Below are positions 24,430 through 36,064 of a stretch of DNA of 64,000 bases, one piece after another. The notes under the pieces are model-generated. The model did no database searches and was not told the DNA's origin. It was given only the letters and a program-made list of their open reading frames with translations. Every line of letters starts with the position of its first letter. Positions within the stretch are counted from its first letter, which is position 1. The stretch is from Termitomyces sp. T153 (Eukaryota > Basidiomycota > Agaricomycetes > Agaricales > Lyophyllaceae), in NCBI GenBank assembly GCA_018296165.2, contig JACKQL020000070.1, positions 124,001-188,000 of the forward strand. The letters run 5' to 3'. A program made the translations under genes and the position numbers.

Positions 24430-25130
24430 CTACAAGCATCTTACATATGAACAATGAAGATAATTTTGTCTTGTCTGTTTCTGGGTGCAAAATTGTCTGA
24501 CCATACTGTGTGCTTTGTTAGTCACCAGTTTGCAGTTGCAAAGTATACACAGTACCTTGTGGCCCATCATGTTGGTGGTCCAGACTAGCTTATCTGAGAC
24601 CTTAAAGGACTTGTAGTCCTTTGGATAGTTTAGTATCTCAGCAAAGAGCTTGTTTTTGCCATATAAGGATTTGATATGACAAAGGAATACTTTGTCAATG
24701 CAATCCACTGGTTGAAGTTGGTTGGCCAACCCAAGGATAGCTGACCCCAATGTCAGGTCCTCATGGCCTTCAGGGCCCTCAGAGCCCTCTTATGCCTGAG
24801 TTGACCTAGTTATGCCATGATTAATGTTAGCAAGGATCTGCACCTCCTCATCACAAAATTTTTGACAATCTTGCACCTACCAGATTTTATGGACAGATGC
24901 ATTATTGAGTGCATGGATTTAATCCAGCTGCACCTGCATTTCCTGTAGGCATGTAGGGGGTAAATCATCCCCCTCTGAGTTGATTTGTGCATCTGCACAT
25001 ACATAGTTGTAGATGTAGTGCATATCTCTGGGAGAGTCACCCTCAAAGTAGTAGGATAGACAATCCACTACTTTGTTCCTTCTCCCTTAATATATGTAAT
25101 GTTGAAATTGAACCTTGATATATAGTCCAT
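24430..25130 (-). pseudogene. Ty3/Gypsy RNase H end and integrase start (family W), minus strand
   Basis: Reading leftwards on the minus strand: NKVVDCLSYYFEGDSPRDMH, then VCADAQINSEGDDLPPTC, and after a spacer a block like YKSFKVSDKLVWTTNMMGHK followed by VLCI. In intact elements this corresponds to the end of RNase H (NxxADxLSRYYExDxxxDxH) and the start of integrase (FxxxDGLVWTxNxxGxxVxCxP). It is a fragment with several stops and no LTR of its own. Confidence 0.7.
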
Positions 25131-25380
25131 CCATTGTCATTGACAAGGAATATAATGTTTCCATTACAGTTTGTGCAGCTTACTTCATATGCTGTAAGTC
25201 AAAACTAGTCATGGTTCTGTCTACAAAGTATGAAGTAAGGTGCTGCCTTATATACTTACAGTAAGTATGGTTTCAAGGGAAGTGTCATGTGGTGCTGCCA
25301 AAATAGCACAGTTATAATATATGAATATGTGAACATGATAATGAGAGAGTAATGAGAGGTCTTCTGGATGCTCTGTTATA
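25120..25380. repeat. Dispersed repeat, first copy (second at 49,415-49,665)
   Basis: The phrase ACAAAGTATGAAGTAAGGTG and a long flanking stretch recur at 49,500, followed in both places by a GAGAGAGTAA...TCTTCTGGATG segment. The two copies are in the same orientation. It may be the terminal part of the family W element, since its first copy adjoins family W coding sequence. Confidence 0.6.
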
Positions 25381-25586
25381 TACCCTCCTTTGAAACCATC
25401 AACAGTCTCACATATGGGCTACTGTCAACAAGAAACAAGAAACAAAATAAAGGAGGTGGGATATGGCATCCCACTCACAAAATGGCACTGGAGCTGCTTA
25501 TATTATCAATAAGAGGTAGGACCACCAGGTCCTATGAAGTTGAATGGGCAGAGTCCATACTGGCATATGTGCTCAAGTGTGTGTAC

Positions 25587-26487
25587 TGATAAGACCCTAT
25601 TCTTGCTAAGCACCAATTTTCTGTTTTCCTATGTTTTTGGCAACTTCTAGATTTTCCAGTCTCTACATGATGTGACAGTCATGGGACTTTATCACATGGG
25701 GTCTAGACTCACAGCCCATTGGACAACTTTCTCTTTATGAAAACTAGCAACCTCTAACAAACTCTTAGTGAAGTCACCAATGAGATTTTTTTCCTTGGTA
25801 TTATTGGCACAGTTTTCTTGTTACTTCATTTAGTTTTATTTACTTATTACAAGACACCCTAGTCATTGGCATACTGACTATCATTCCAGGTGTCAACTTT
25901 AGCTATATTTTGGGTTACTTACTGTCATATGCCATTATTTGTAACTGGCCCAGGTTGCTAATAACCAGTTCACTATTGTTGCCTCCTTTTGTTGCATTAC
26001 TTTTACTTACTATAAATATTGTCATGTTTTTTCTACTATCATCAAAAATTTGTATTTCTTTATCAGCTCCAGACTTCAGATCTAAGTCTTGCAACTTTAA
26101 AGCTTCTTCTTTTGCCTTAGTGCTTTTTCTACCACCTTCAAGTACTATTTTATCAAGTCTTCATTCAGCACTAACACCTATTTAAGTTCTTCATTCTATT
26201 TGCTATTGCCTAGTGTCTCTCTTTAGTCCCACTCCACCAGCACCATTTATGCTAACAACTTTGTATACACCCTAGCTGGGTTTACCCACAGAGTCACTTT
26301 CCTTTGTTACACTTTTTTTACCAACCTTGCACTAGTGACTTAGTGCAACTTGTACCAGACTGGATTCTTTGGGATTTTGCTTGACTTATGCCCTCATTTT
26401 ATATAGTCTATTTGTAATCTACTTGCAAAACTGCTAGTTGTTGTGTTTTCTGCATGATGCACAGCAGCTAGGCAGCAATGGATGCCA
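25587..26487 (+). repeat. LTR family 2, copy c (plus orientation)
   Basis: Begins TGATAAGACC and ends GCAATGGATGCCA. It is the reverse complement of the copies at 36,065-37,010 and 43,058-43,952. The flanking 5-mers (TGTAC, TTAGT) do not match, and neither a primer-binding site nor a polypurine tract is evident, so it is probably a remnant separated from its element by rearrangement. Confidence 0.75.
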
Positions 26488-29400
26488 TTAGTGCCAGAGG
26501 CAATGAGCAGGCACTCAGCTTGCCCATGTAAGTAGTCATATAGTGAACTACATGTAGTAGTTCATCCTGCCCATTCATCCATCTGCCATAACAAGGCTTG
26601 TTCATGGCTCACTATGTCAGCCCAGTGCTCAGAGATGACATTGGTTGTATTGGAAGAGCTGCTAGTACCAACATTAGTGGTGGATGTGATAGTAATGTTA
26701 GTTGCTACAGCCATGCCTGAAGAGCCAGGGCAACTGGCTTGGTCACATCTGACCTGGCAGTAGTGGGAGCAGAAGTGCCCTTGTAAGAGTCCAGTTCCAT
26801 GGATTCTGACACAGTTATGACCTGTGAGGGTGTGACCATGAGTGCAGACAGGCTGGGGAAAATCTCTGTTGGTGACAATGAGGGGCCAGCATCAGCAGAG
26901 GCTGCAGTCATTTGGAGTGAGCTTGTAGAAGGTTCCTCCACTGCAGCCAGTGAAGCATTCACTACCTCTGCTGGTCAATGCAATAGGTGTGTGAAGATGG
27001 CCAATTCCCTGTAGCACACCCATTCTGCAACATGCAAGGAGAACTGATCATGGCTCTCATGGAGTTACAGGAGCACTCAGAAAGACTCCTAATTATTAGC
27101 AGTGGGTTTGTACCACCAAGCATAAGCATCTAAGGCATGGCTACAAAAGGGCTTGGGCTGGGAATTTGCCACAAATGTCTCAGCCAGTTGTTGAGAAGTG
27201 GTCTGTCTGGCCCAAATCTCTGCCACTATAGGAGGAGGGCAGATGGTTGTAGTGAAGATCTTATCACCTACCTCAATGGTCTTATCTGGAGACTCAGGAT
27301 CTGGAGCACTGGCAGGTTTTCCTTTGCATTCATCCTCTTCCCTGAGGTTCACATCCAACACCTTGGACATTCTTGTAGAAGGCCTCTCTATGAGGAGATG
27401 CTAGAGGGGGGGGATTCAGGAGGTCAAGCTCAGCATAAGGAAGATGCCTAGCACAACAGGCATGCATGGCAGCATGCTCACAAATCTTTGCTCTATGCTC
27501 CTTACAGGCTTTTTTGACACAAGTCATGCAATGACAAAGACAGTGACTCATCTTCAGCTCACTCTTAGTCCAGTTGATCTTGGAGTTATGTTCATGTAAC
27601 CAGGTGAACCCTGGGATCATGTCTTGCTTCTCCAAACTAGTAACAGCAAAAGCAGCTCACTCAGAGTGGTTCTAGTAATGAAGAAACAGGTCTACCACAG
27701 AACAAATAGAGCCAGCTTCATTGAGCATGCCATCAACATTGTACACAGGGATAAGATGAGAGAGTGGGCAAGTGGTGAGACAATGTTGTTGTACATAGTC
27801 TGTGTTGAGGAAGAGGCCTGTTGCCCCACTGTCAAGCAGGGCAATAACACTTTGGGTCTGCTAGGTGTTTGTTGTTTCAATTTCTACCTATAGCTTCAAG
27901 AAGTTGGCAGAAGGGGTGGAAGCAACAATGTATTAATGAGGGAGACAATGTTTCCATGCAGAAATCCAAGAGCATGGGTTAGGAGGTATATTTCCAGCTG
28001 AGACTTTAGCTGGGAGGGGGCTTTGTATGTCAGAGGGGGGCTTATTGTCTTAGGCATAGTATCAAGAACAGAAACAGATATATTTGATTCTATAAACAGG
28101 GGAGCAAAACAATCAGCACTAGGCAACAAGGATGTACAAGTCATCCATTGCCTTTTCAAAAATCTTCCTCCAACTCTACAGGCACAACCTCCAACTCATT
28201 GGCAACTCTGGTGGGCAGAGCAGCTATGGGCACATTGAGAGAGGGGCTCCTGTTGCATCCCAGGCTGCTAGGAATTGGATGAGCAGCTCTTCTTGCTTCA
28301 ATACAAAGAAGTAGCACACTTCCAGCTCTTGAAAACAGTAATGGAAAGAGTAGATAATTGCTGCCAGGAGGCATCAACATCCATAGTAACTTCCTAGGGT
28401 AGGTATATGGAGGCTGGTGAAGGGGCACAGAAAGGAGCAACTCAAGATGGAGCAAGAAGAGTTGCACCTGCTCATGCAGCCACTGTAACATGCATGGAAG
28501 AGGAGACTCAGAGGGTAAAACCCACCACAAATAAAGGAAGCATGTGGGGTGGCAGTGGGGTGCTGTATTCATTGCAGCTCATGCTCCAGCTCCATCATCT
28601 GCCATTGCTCACATGCCACCTTGTACCAAGTTTCAACACACTCATCATCTGAGTGCCCCTCAGCCATACTATTAATACAATCCATGAGAGAGGAGTGGAG
28701 TCCATTGTGGAAGGTCAGGCAAAGCTGCAGACCATCTGAATACTCAGCCTGCTCAACTAAGGCATGGAAGAAGTCAATGTACTCATCTAGCAACTGCTTT
28801 CCTTGACCATACTAACTTCAGTCTCAAAGAAAAAGAGCTGCAGTCTTGGCAGGGTTGAGGAAAAGAACTCAGCTTGGAACTCCTTCTCAAACTCCATTCA
28901 GCCAGTGAAACTCTCTACTCCTCTGGAGCATTGAAAGATGCATAATGCATAAATTGAAGCTCAGCTGGCCTTCATGTAGGAGAGGACCCAGACAACTCTC
29001 AGGGTACTAGAGGCACAAGCTTCACTGCTCAACTGGATATAAATGATGCAGGGGTGAAGGAAATGTTCCCCAACCTCACAATTCTTATCAAATACACAAA
29101 TACATCAGGGAGTGCCAGGCAGGAAAGTTGGGAGTGGGAGGCTGGAAATGCTAAGCTAGGTGCAGAAGAGAATCTTTCTACAGCTGCTAAAAGTTCAGAG
29201 GGAGGAGTAGGAGAAAGAGGAAGGCATTCCAGGAGGGCCTAGAGGAAGAGGGACACTACTTCAGTGGTTTGACATAGTCCAGTGAGTTTGGCAGTGTGGG
29301 AAGTAAAAGAAGCTTGGATAAGTTGGACCTGTGTCTTCAGGAACAACAAACAACTCCAAGCATTGTACTGGGGGCTCAAAGCATCAGGGGGAGGTGCTGG

Positions 29401-29504
29401 AGGGGTTGGTTGGTTCATAGGAGGAGCACAGAGAGACCTTTTGAAGAACCAAACAGAAAACTCAGGCAGTCAGAAAGGGGGCTCCTAGACCAAATCTAGA
29501 GACT
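26488..29504 (-). pseudogene. Ty3/Gypsy element X: gag, protease and linker, minus strand
   Basis: Reading leftwards from 29,430: a Gag with a PTPPAPPPDA opening and a capsid block near 28,790 (MLDEYIDFFHALVEQAEYSD then GLQLCLTFHNGLHSS), a protease (27,500-27,880) and a pol linker (27,090-27,370, with TTSQQLAETFVANSQPKPF). Reverse transcriptase, RNase H and integrase are absent; the sequence degenerates towards 26,700 and abuts LTR 2c. Gag and protease are separated by about 700 bp of damaged sequence. Confidence 0.75.
27500..27885 (-). pseudogene. Retropepsin of element X with the catalytic DSGAT
   Basis: The minus-strand frame keeps ALLDSGATGLFLNTDYVQQH, including the catalytic Asp of the DSG triad. 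It continues through IPVYNVDGMLNEAG to a SLEKQDMIPGFTWLHEHN block, which normally reads LGKxDxIxGFxWLxxHNPxIDW. Two stops interrupt it where Arg or Gln codons are expected. Confidence 0.8.
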
Positions 29505-29809
29505 TGTTTTGCTGTAAGAGTAACCTCTGGAGGCTGTGGCTCAATCACCAATTGGCAGAGGGAGATCCAAAGTCTGTTCAGCATCTACAAGAAGTTCTAG
29601 GGTTCTAGCTACTTCTGGAGTTCTAGCTACTCACTTGGCAGAGGGAGATCCAAGGAGAACAAGTCTCAGGATTCCCAATGCCAGTGTTCAGAAAATTTAC
29701 TCTAGAGCTTTGGGAAAAAACACTCAACAACAACCAAATCCAGAATCTGATCCAAAAACAGAAATCCATTGTAAATGGCCTTAATCTCCAGACTTACAGC
29801 ATGTGACCA
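29505..29809 (-). repeat. Short LTR (about 305 bp) of element X
   Basis: On the minus strand it begins TGGTCACATGCTG and ends CTTACAGCAAAACA, giving TG...CA ends. A second copy lies at 47,479-47,764. The Gag of element X starts about 75 bp downstream of it, and a TTGGTCTAGGAGCCCC stretch just inside could be the primer-binding site, so I read this as the 5' LTR of X. An internal AACTxGGCAGAGG motif is repeated. Confidence 0.6.
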
Positions 29810-29819
29810 GCCAAATTCA

Positions 29820-30328
29820 GGGATACCAAGCCACATTTCAGCCATGTTGTATGAGATGTAGTGTATCATGTACTCCCTTTTCTGAGTTTTGTTGGTGATG
29901 CCACAGTCACCAAACAAATATTCAAGCTTGCAGAAGTATTCCACTAGCTTGCAAGGATGGGACTCATCCCATTTAGGAGCAGTAGAGTCATTGTGTGGTG
30001 GCATGCACATGCAGCAGACTAGATGTTTAACATCAGCCATAGCAATTTTTGGAAGGAGGATAGGTGACATTAGGAGCTGATAAAGTTCTAAAAAGGAAGT
30101 GAGGGAGTTGAATAGTGTTAGAGGTGTGCTAAGAAAGCTGAGTACATGGCCTCCTGGGAAGAGATCATTAATTTTATCAATGAAGAGAAAGTTATGCATA
30201 GGACCAAGTTTGTCAGTAAGATTATGTGAAGCAGGAGCTGGTGGGGAGAGGGGTGGGGTCAAAAGATCTAAGAGTGAATTAAACTGGAAAGGTGCTGGAA
30301 TACATAGCAGGCAGCAAAAAGCTTGCAC
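29820..30328 (-). pseudogene. Gag N-terminal part of Ty3/Gypsy element Z (family Y/Z)
   Basis: The frame contains MPPHNDSTAPKWDESHPCKL then VEYFCKLEYLFGDCGITNKT and ends in AEMWLGIPEF, where element X's LTR cuts it off. Intact relatives have PxRNDRTAPxFDxxxPRELxRYFxDLExLF in the same position. The Gag of element Y at 42.1-43.0 kb is a sister copy. A primer-binding-like TTGGAGCCCACTGTGAGAG lies at about 30,360-30,380, just upstream in the direction of reading. Confidence 0.8.
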
Positions 30329-30395
30329 ATGAGTTTCTGGTGGAATCTTGCTCTTTACTTACTCTCACAGTGGGCTCCAAAATGATGATGTCCAT

Positions 30396-30726
30396 TGTTA
30401 GAATTCTAACTATATGTGAATGTAAGTTAACTCCTCAGTCTAGTATGAGAGACTGATGTACCTATATGTGAATGTAAGTTAACTCTAGGTACATATATCA
30501 GTGTTATAGTCTGTGTGATGTGTGCAAAGGTACTCACCCTCAGTCTAGTATGAGAGACTGAGGGTATTGTCAAGGTGTGTGTGTCTTATATAGTCATCTG
30601 TGTAACAATGAGTCCATTGTTCTAAATGTGAAGAGCAGAAGGTGTACTTGTTCATTGTGCCTGTGCCATGCAGGGTAGCCACAGGGGTGTGACAAACTTG
30701 ACAGTGCATAGACTGGGGTTCTAACA
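30396..30726 (-). repeat. Left (3') LTR of the Copia element
   Basis: Starts TGTTAGAATTCTAAC and ends GGGTTCTAACA, with a short inverted repeat TGTTAGAA/TTCTAACA at its ends. A purine-rich tract, GTGAGGAGGAGTG on the minus strand, lies just inside the element and serves as polypurine tract. Confidence 0.95.
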
Positions 30727-30869
30727 CTCCTCCTCACTGAAAAGTTTGTCATCTCCTCCTTGCATGGAGTCATCCCTACTGTAAGCCAAGTAGGCCATGT
30801 AGGTGGTTGAACTGCATTGCTGGTAGGGCCTTGGTGAAGAGATCCATGATATTGTATTTAGTGTTAATG

Positions 30870-32300
30870 TATCAAATGGATATTTTGTTGGATTGGGCAC
30901 ATTCTCTGAGAAAGTGGTATTTGATATCAACATGGTTCACATGGGAGTGGAGAGTGGGGTCCTCTGAGAGCTTGATTGCTGCATTGTTGTCACATAGAAT
31001 TGTAGTGGGTCTGTTTGTGATGTTGTGTCCAATGCCCTTGAGCAGCACCCTAAGCCATACACATTCCTGCATGCTTTTGAAGGCAGCCATGTACTTAGCC
31101 TTGCAGGATGATGCTGCAATGGTTTTTTGCTTCCAAGCTGCCCATGACACCAGTCCAGACCCAAGGCTCCAGGCATATCCCCTTATGCTCTGTCACATAT
31201 TCAGGCAGTTTGCCCAATTGGAGTCAATGAAACTTGTCAGGTTGACTATGCTGGTGTTCCGTCCCAGCATCAGTTTCAAGTTGCATGTACCTTTCAGATA
31301 CCATACAAGTTGTATCATGGTGTTCCAGTGTATAGTAGCATAAGAGTTGACATACTGTGTGAGTTGTTGAACAGCATACACAATATCAGGTCTTGTGGAA
31401 ATGGCAAGGTATAGCAAGCATCTATGAGTGATCTGTATGGGGTCTTTTGGAGGATGAGTTGTTTGTCTCTGAGCAGCAAGGTCCATTCTATCCTGTGAAG
31501 TTTCAAGCCTGGTTCTAGTAGGAGTGAGACAGGTGTGGCATCCTTCTATCTGAATTGATGTATGATCTTATCTATGAGGGCAGTTTGCAATAAGGATACC
31601 TCTGCCTTATTTCAATCTCATTCAACTGCTATCCCTATGACAAATCTTGGAAGGCCCAGGTCTGATATGGTCCATACCATTTGCATCTGGTCCTTGAACC
31701 TGTCATTCTCCTTCTTGCTGCTGGCAATGGAGAGGAAGTCATCTATGTGTACAGCTGCAATAGTAGTGCCAGTATTGACCTTCCTGTAATAGATATATGA
31801 TTTGCATGGTAATTGTGCAAATCCCCATTTGACTATATTGTCATTGAGGGTGTGGTTCCATATCCATCTGGCTTGCTTCATGCTGTAGAGGCCTTATACT
31901 AGGCAGTAGACATATTCCTCCTTTCCTGATTCTTTGAATCCCTCCAGCTGTTCCATATATTGTATTTTGTCTTTGGGGAGCAGGCTATACAGAAATGCAG
32001 TTTTGACATCTATTTGCATAGCATCCCAGCCTTGTGCTACTGCTAGGTGGAGCAGTATGTGCCATGACCCCATGCATGCTGTCAGTGAGGTTGTCTTGGT
32101 GTACTCTTGCCCATAAATTTGCTTATATCCCTTGAAGACCAGTCAAACTTTAAACCATACCACCTTCTCATGCTCATCTCTTTTAATCTTGAACACTGGT
32201 TGTCTCTTCCTAATCTTGTGACCAGCTGGTACATCCTCTCTTGGGACCAATTTCCATACCCCCATGTCTTTTAGGGACTTCAGTTCCTCTTTATATCTCC
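30870..32300 (-). pseudogene. Copia reverse transcriptase and RNase H
   Basis: The reverse transcriptase (about 32,300 to 31,190) includes AAVHIDDFLSIASSKKEN, the Copia form of the catalytic YxDD block, preceded by a QMKQARWIWNHTLN-like region. RNase H (31,150 to 30,870) reads SWAAWKQKTIAASSCKAKYM then LCDNNAAIKLSEDP and HVDIKYHFLRE, the pattern SWxSKKQxxVAxSSxEAEYxA...DNxxAIxLxxNP...KHIDxxYHxxR. Three or more stops and shifts interrupt it. Confidence 0.9.
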
Positions 32301-32899
32301 TTCCATTGTTTCACATCAGGTGACTGCTGTGCTTCTTTCCAGGTTCGTGGTTCATTCTCCAGATCAATGGATATCAGGTTCTCCAGTGCTTCTGCTGCAA
32401 GTAAGAGCCTTTTTACATCCTCTAGTGATGCAATGTTAGCCAGATCAGGAAGATTGTCTTTATTCACACTGGGTTGTACAGCTTGCTCCAGGGGTTGAAT
32501 GTCCTCTGGAGCTGGCAGCATGTCATCTAGACCTGTATGGTTATGTGCTACCTCTTCCTGTCATTTCTCAATTCTGGTGGCTCTGATCTGTTTGCCTGCT
32601 TTGCATGACTCCTATACTACACATTTGAGTCTTGTGGTTGGAGGGTTGTCTGGCCTGCTTCTTGCCATGGGTACAGGTACACAGTTGAATTGTCTGGGTC
32701 TTGTGTCTGCTGGATTTTTGGCCAGTTTGTTAACATGTGGGTTTGTGTGCATGTCTCCATTTGACAGAGACTGTACCTCAAGCTTGTCATTCTCAATGAA
32801 AGGACAGTCTGCAGATGATTCCTCAATTTGCTTAATAGAAGTAAGTTCTTCCTAGGTCATCACCTCTATCCATGGTCCATTGAGTCTACCTGAGATGAG

Positions 32900-33930
32900 G
32901 TGTCCATCATGCCTCTCTAGAAATTGCACATGGTATGATTTGTATACCTTTCAGGTTCTTGGGTCATAGCACCTGTATATTTTTGAGTTTTGTCCATAGC
33001 CAATGAGTATGCACTCAACTTCTTGGCTCTTGAGTTTTGGATTGTGCTAGTTCTGTATTGGGACAAAGGCTTTGCAGCCAATCTCCCACATGTAGGAATA
33101 GTCTGCAGCACATCTGTGCCACAGTAGAAATGGTGTCTTCCTGTTGAGGGATTTGGTTGGCATTTTTGCATGGAGATGTGCCACAGCCATATAAAATTTG
33201 TCCCACAGGGACTCTGGGCACTTAGTGGCTAATTGCATAGTTCTAGCCTTTCCCTGTAATGTTCAATGCATGTGCTCCACACATCCCATGTGTGCCAAGG
33301 TGTATGGTGCTCCAAATTTGTAGCATGATCCATTGGAGGCCAGCCAGGTGTCTATGTCATTGCTCTTGAGTTCTCCATCATGACTGGTGTAGTAGATACC
33401 AACTTTTCTTCTGGTTTCTAGTTCTTGAGTCTTCTCCCATGCTTTGAGCACTGGTAAGGCATCCCCCTTGGATTTAAGTGGTATTGACCATGGCATATTC
33501 ATATGATCGTCTACAATGTCCATCATATATTTATTGCTGGTATGCAATTGTACACTCATGGGTCCTGCTAGGTCTATCCACACAATGTCCAATTTCCCCT
33601 CTGCCCTCTGCCCTGCCTCCTACACTTTAGCAACCAGCATTCTCATCTGTTTTTCAAGAATACATAGGTTACATTTGAGTTGTGCAAGGAGAGAAGCAGA
33701 AGGCATACCTAGGAGCAAGCCATTGTGTGCCATGGTAGCAACAACTTGATAGTCCATATGGCTGAGGCACCAGTGCCAAGTATTGAGGTTGACAGAGTAT
33801 TGGACTGACAGAGTGTATTCTGCAAGGGCCTTTTTTGAGATCAAGCATGTACAGGCATCTACCTGGGATGAGTGGCCTAGCCATGAGGAGGGTACTGCTA
33901 TTCTGATCCATAATGCCAACTCCTTCATTG
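32900..33930 (-). pseudogene. Copia integrase with GAG-pre-integrase domain
   Basis: The GAG-pre-integrase zinc region appears as WHWCLSHMDYQVVATMAHNG then LLLGMP (about 33,790-33,700). The integrase core starts with DIVWIDLAGPMSVQLHTSNK and continues with KVGIYYTSHDGELKS, where intact copies have a TDNGGEF block, so this catalytic stretch is degraded. It ends with a KTPFLLWHR segment. Confidence 0.88.
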
Positions 33931-33999
33931 TTGAAGGTGATAGAGGTGTGCTGATAGATTGTTAGAGCACTGACCAATATAAGGTGCATGGTTGATTTG

Positions 34000-35490
34000 G
34001 AAACATAGAGAGTATTTTGGAGTTCAATTTTGACCTTGCCTTAGATGTGGAGTCTGATTTTTCCAACACCTATAGCAGCAACAGATGAGCCCCCAATGCC
34101 TTTGACAGCATGGGGATGGATGGGCATGAGTTCAACAAAGTCTGTCATGTAAGGGGAAATGTGTACTGTAGTGCCCAAGTCCACAAAGAAAGGTTTTTCA
34201 GTCAGGAATACAGTTGGGGTTCATTTGCCTAAGATGAGTGGTGCTACTACAGTAGTAGCCAGGATAAATGGGGTGGTGTATTCATCCCAGTCAACAGAGG
34301 CTCCAGGCTCAATGCCTAGGTTGTGATCATCAAGATCAAAGTCAGCCATGAATCCCTGGTACTCAAAGAATTTGGTGGAGTTAGTGTTTATTGATGGGGC
34401 TGATGCCATTGTGGTGAATTCACTTGGTTTTGGGGTTGTGGTGTTATCTAGCTGGATTTTTTGAAGGTGCAAGAAGTCAACTATGTATGCCTGTCCATCA
34501 AAACCCTTGACTGTGACACTGTTCTTTAGTGCTCCTCCTGTCCTTGGTCTACCTCCTCCTTGCATGGCCTTACATGCAGTCTTGGACTCCTCAATAGTCT
34601 TGCCTGCCATACCTTCTCTGGGGTGAACACATCACTGCTTGGTATGTCCATGGCATGGGAGGCTCAATGCCTGACAGATGTTGCAGCAGAGCTGACTAGA
34701 GCCATGGTTGTGTCCTGGAAGGTTGCCATTGCTGGTGTCCCTAGCAGCAAGTACACTGTCAATGCTAGGGGATTTCAAGAGCATAGCAAGACTGTCTATT
34801 GTTTGGAAAAGCTGAGATATGTCAGCAGATATATATGGCCTGTCCTTGGTGGAGTTGGCAAGGCCATGAGAAACCTGGGTCTGGACTGATTTGAATGACC
34901 TATTGTTGATTGAGTTTAACAATGCAATGCACTTGAGGAGGTCTCTGTTGACAGACCCTATTGTGAATGCTCTATCAACAAGGTTGCAAATCTTCTGAGC
35001 TGTTGCTTCAATAGATTCTGCAACAGGTGCATACATAGTGAGTGCTTCACAGATGAGAGCAACTTGTTTTACTAGGCCTTTGTGCTGTGCCCTGGCCTTC
35101 AGTGCATTATAGCATTTCTTAGCTGATCCATCAGTCTTTAGTCTATCCTGTTTGGCCTCAGAGACAGCTGCTCAGATGATGCTAATGATAAGATTATTGT
35201 TGGCCAGCCAGTTGGCATGTGCAATGGATTCTGTGGATGCATTGGGTTTAGTGATGAGGCGATCAGGTTTAATTTCAGGTGCAGAAATGTATCTGTTGAG
35301 CCTGCTCTGTTGTAGAAAGATTTCTAACTTGTTAGACCACTTTGTAAACTCCCTAGTGGTACAATCAAAGGGGGCAATTGAGGACAGCCAATGGGCATTG
35401 AGTTTGGTGAGGCAGATTCAAGAGTATGCAGCATCAGTGGTGCTCATGGTTCAGGATGGTTCAGGAGAGTCAGATCTCATGTGCTAGTTG
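34000..35490 (-). pseudogene. Copia Gag and protease
   Basis: Gag fragments read WSNKLEIFLQ-like sequence near 35,330 and LLNSINNRSFKSVQTQVSHG near 34,900, typical of Copia Gag (UBN2-type). Gag ends near 34,500 in a Gly/Arg-rich stretch. The protease region (34,200-34,000) contains FLVDLGTT, where FxxDSGAT-type sequence is expected, and a YVSKS...LISVS-like stretch further on. Stops and frame changes are frequent. Confidence 0.75.
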
Positions 35491-35733
35491 TAGGTAGCTT
35501 AAAGCAGATAGACAAAGATTTCAGAGGCCAAAGATCTCTAGACAATAGAAGGTCCTATTCAAGAACAAAGGTTGCAGTGTTACATAACATATAGAGATAA
35601 GATGGATGTGTGTTTGATAACTGCATTTGATTGGGGCTCAGGGCCAGTGATGTGATATGTGTGACAAAAAGAAGTTAGGAGTTCCAACATCATAGTTTTT
35701 GTTCAGAAAAGTACAGCAGCAATACCCATAACC

Positions 35734-36064
35734 TATTAGAATCCTAACTATATATGAATGTAAGTTAACTCCTCAGTCTAGTATGAGAGACTGATGTACC
35801 TATATGTGAGTGTAAGTTAACTCTAGGTACATGTATCAGTATTATAGTCCATGTGATGTGTGCAAAGGTACTCACTCTTAGTCTAGTATGAGAAACTAAG
35901 GGTATCATCAAGGTATGTGTATCTTATATAGTTGTCCATGTAACAATGAGTCCATTGTTCTAAATGTGAAGAGCAGAAGGTGTACTTGTTCATTGTGCCT
36001 GTGCCACACAGGGTGGCCACAGGGGCATGACAAACTTAACAGTGCATAGACCAGGGTTCTAACA
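35734..36064 (-). repeat. Right (5') LTR of the Copia element
   Basis: The same length as the left LTR. Its first dinucleotide has decayed from TG to TA. The roughly thirty differences from the left LTR that I can list by eye are all transitions. Confidence 0.95.

Larger units (their letters stand above)
30396..36064 (-). mobile_element. Complete Ty1/Copia element, decayed, with 5-bp target duplication TCCAT
   Basis: Identical-length 331-bp LTRs (30396-30726 and 35734-36064) flank a 5-kb interior read on the minus strand. Both sides carry TCCAT (30391-30395 and 36065-36069). The target is the end of the family-2 LTR of element Z, so Copia inserted after Z. Domains in reading order are Gag, protease, GAG-pre-integrase, integrase, reverse transcriptase and RNase H, the Copia order. 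Many stops show that it is no longer active. Confidence 0.95.
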
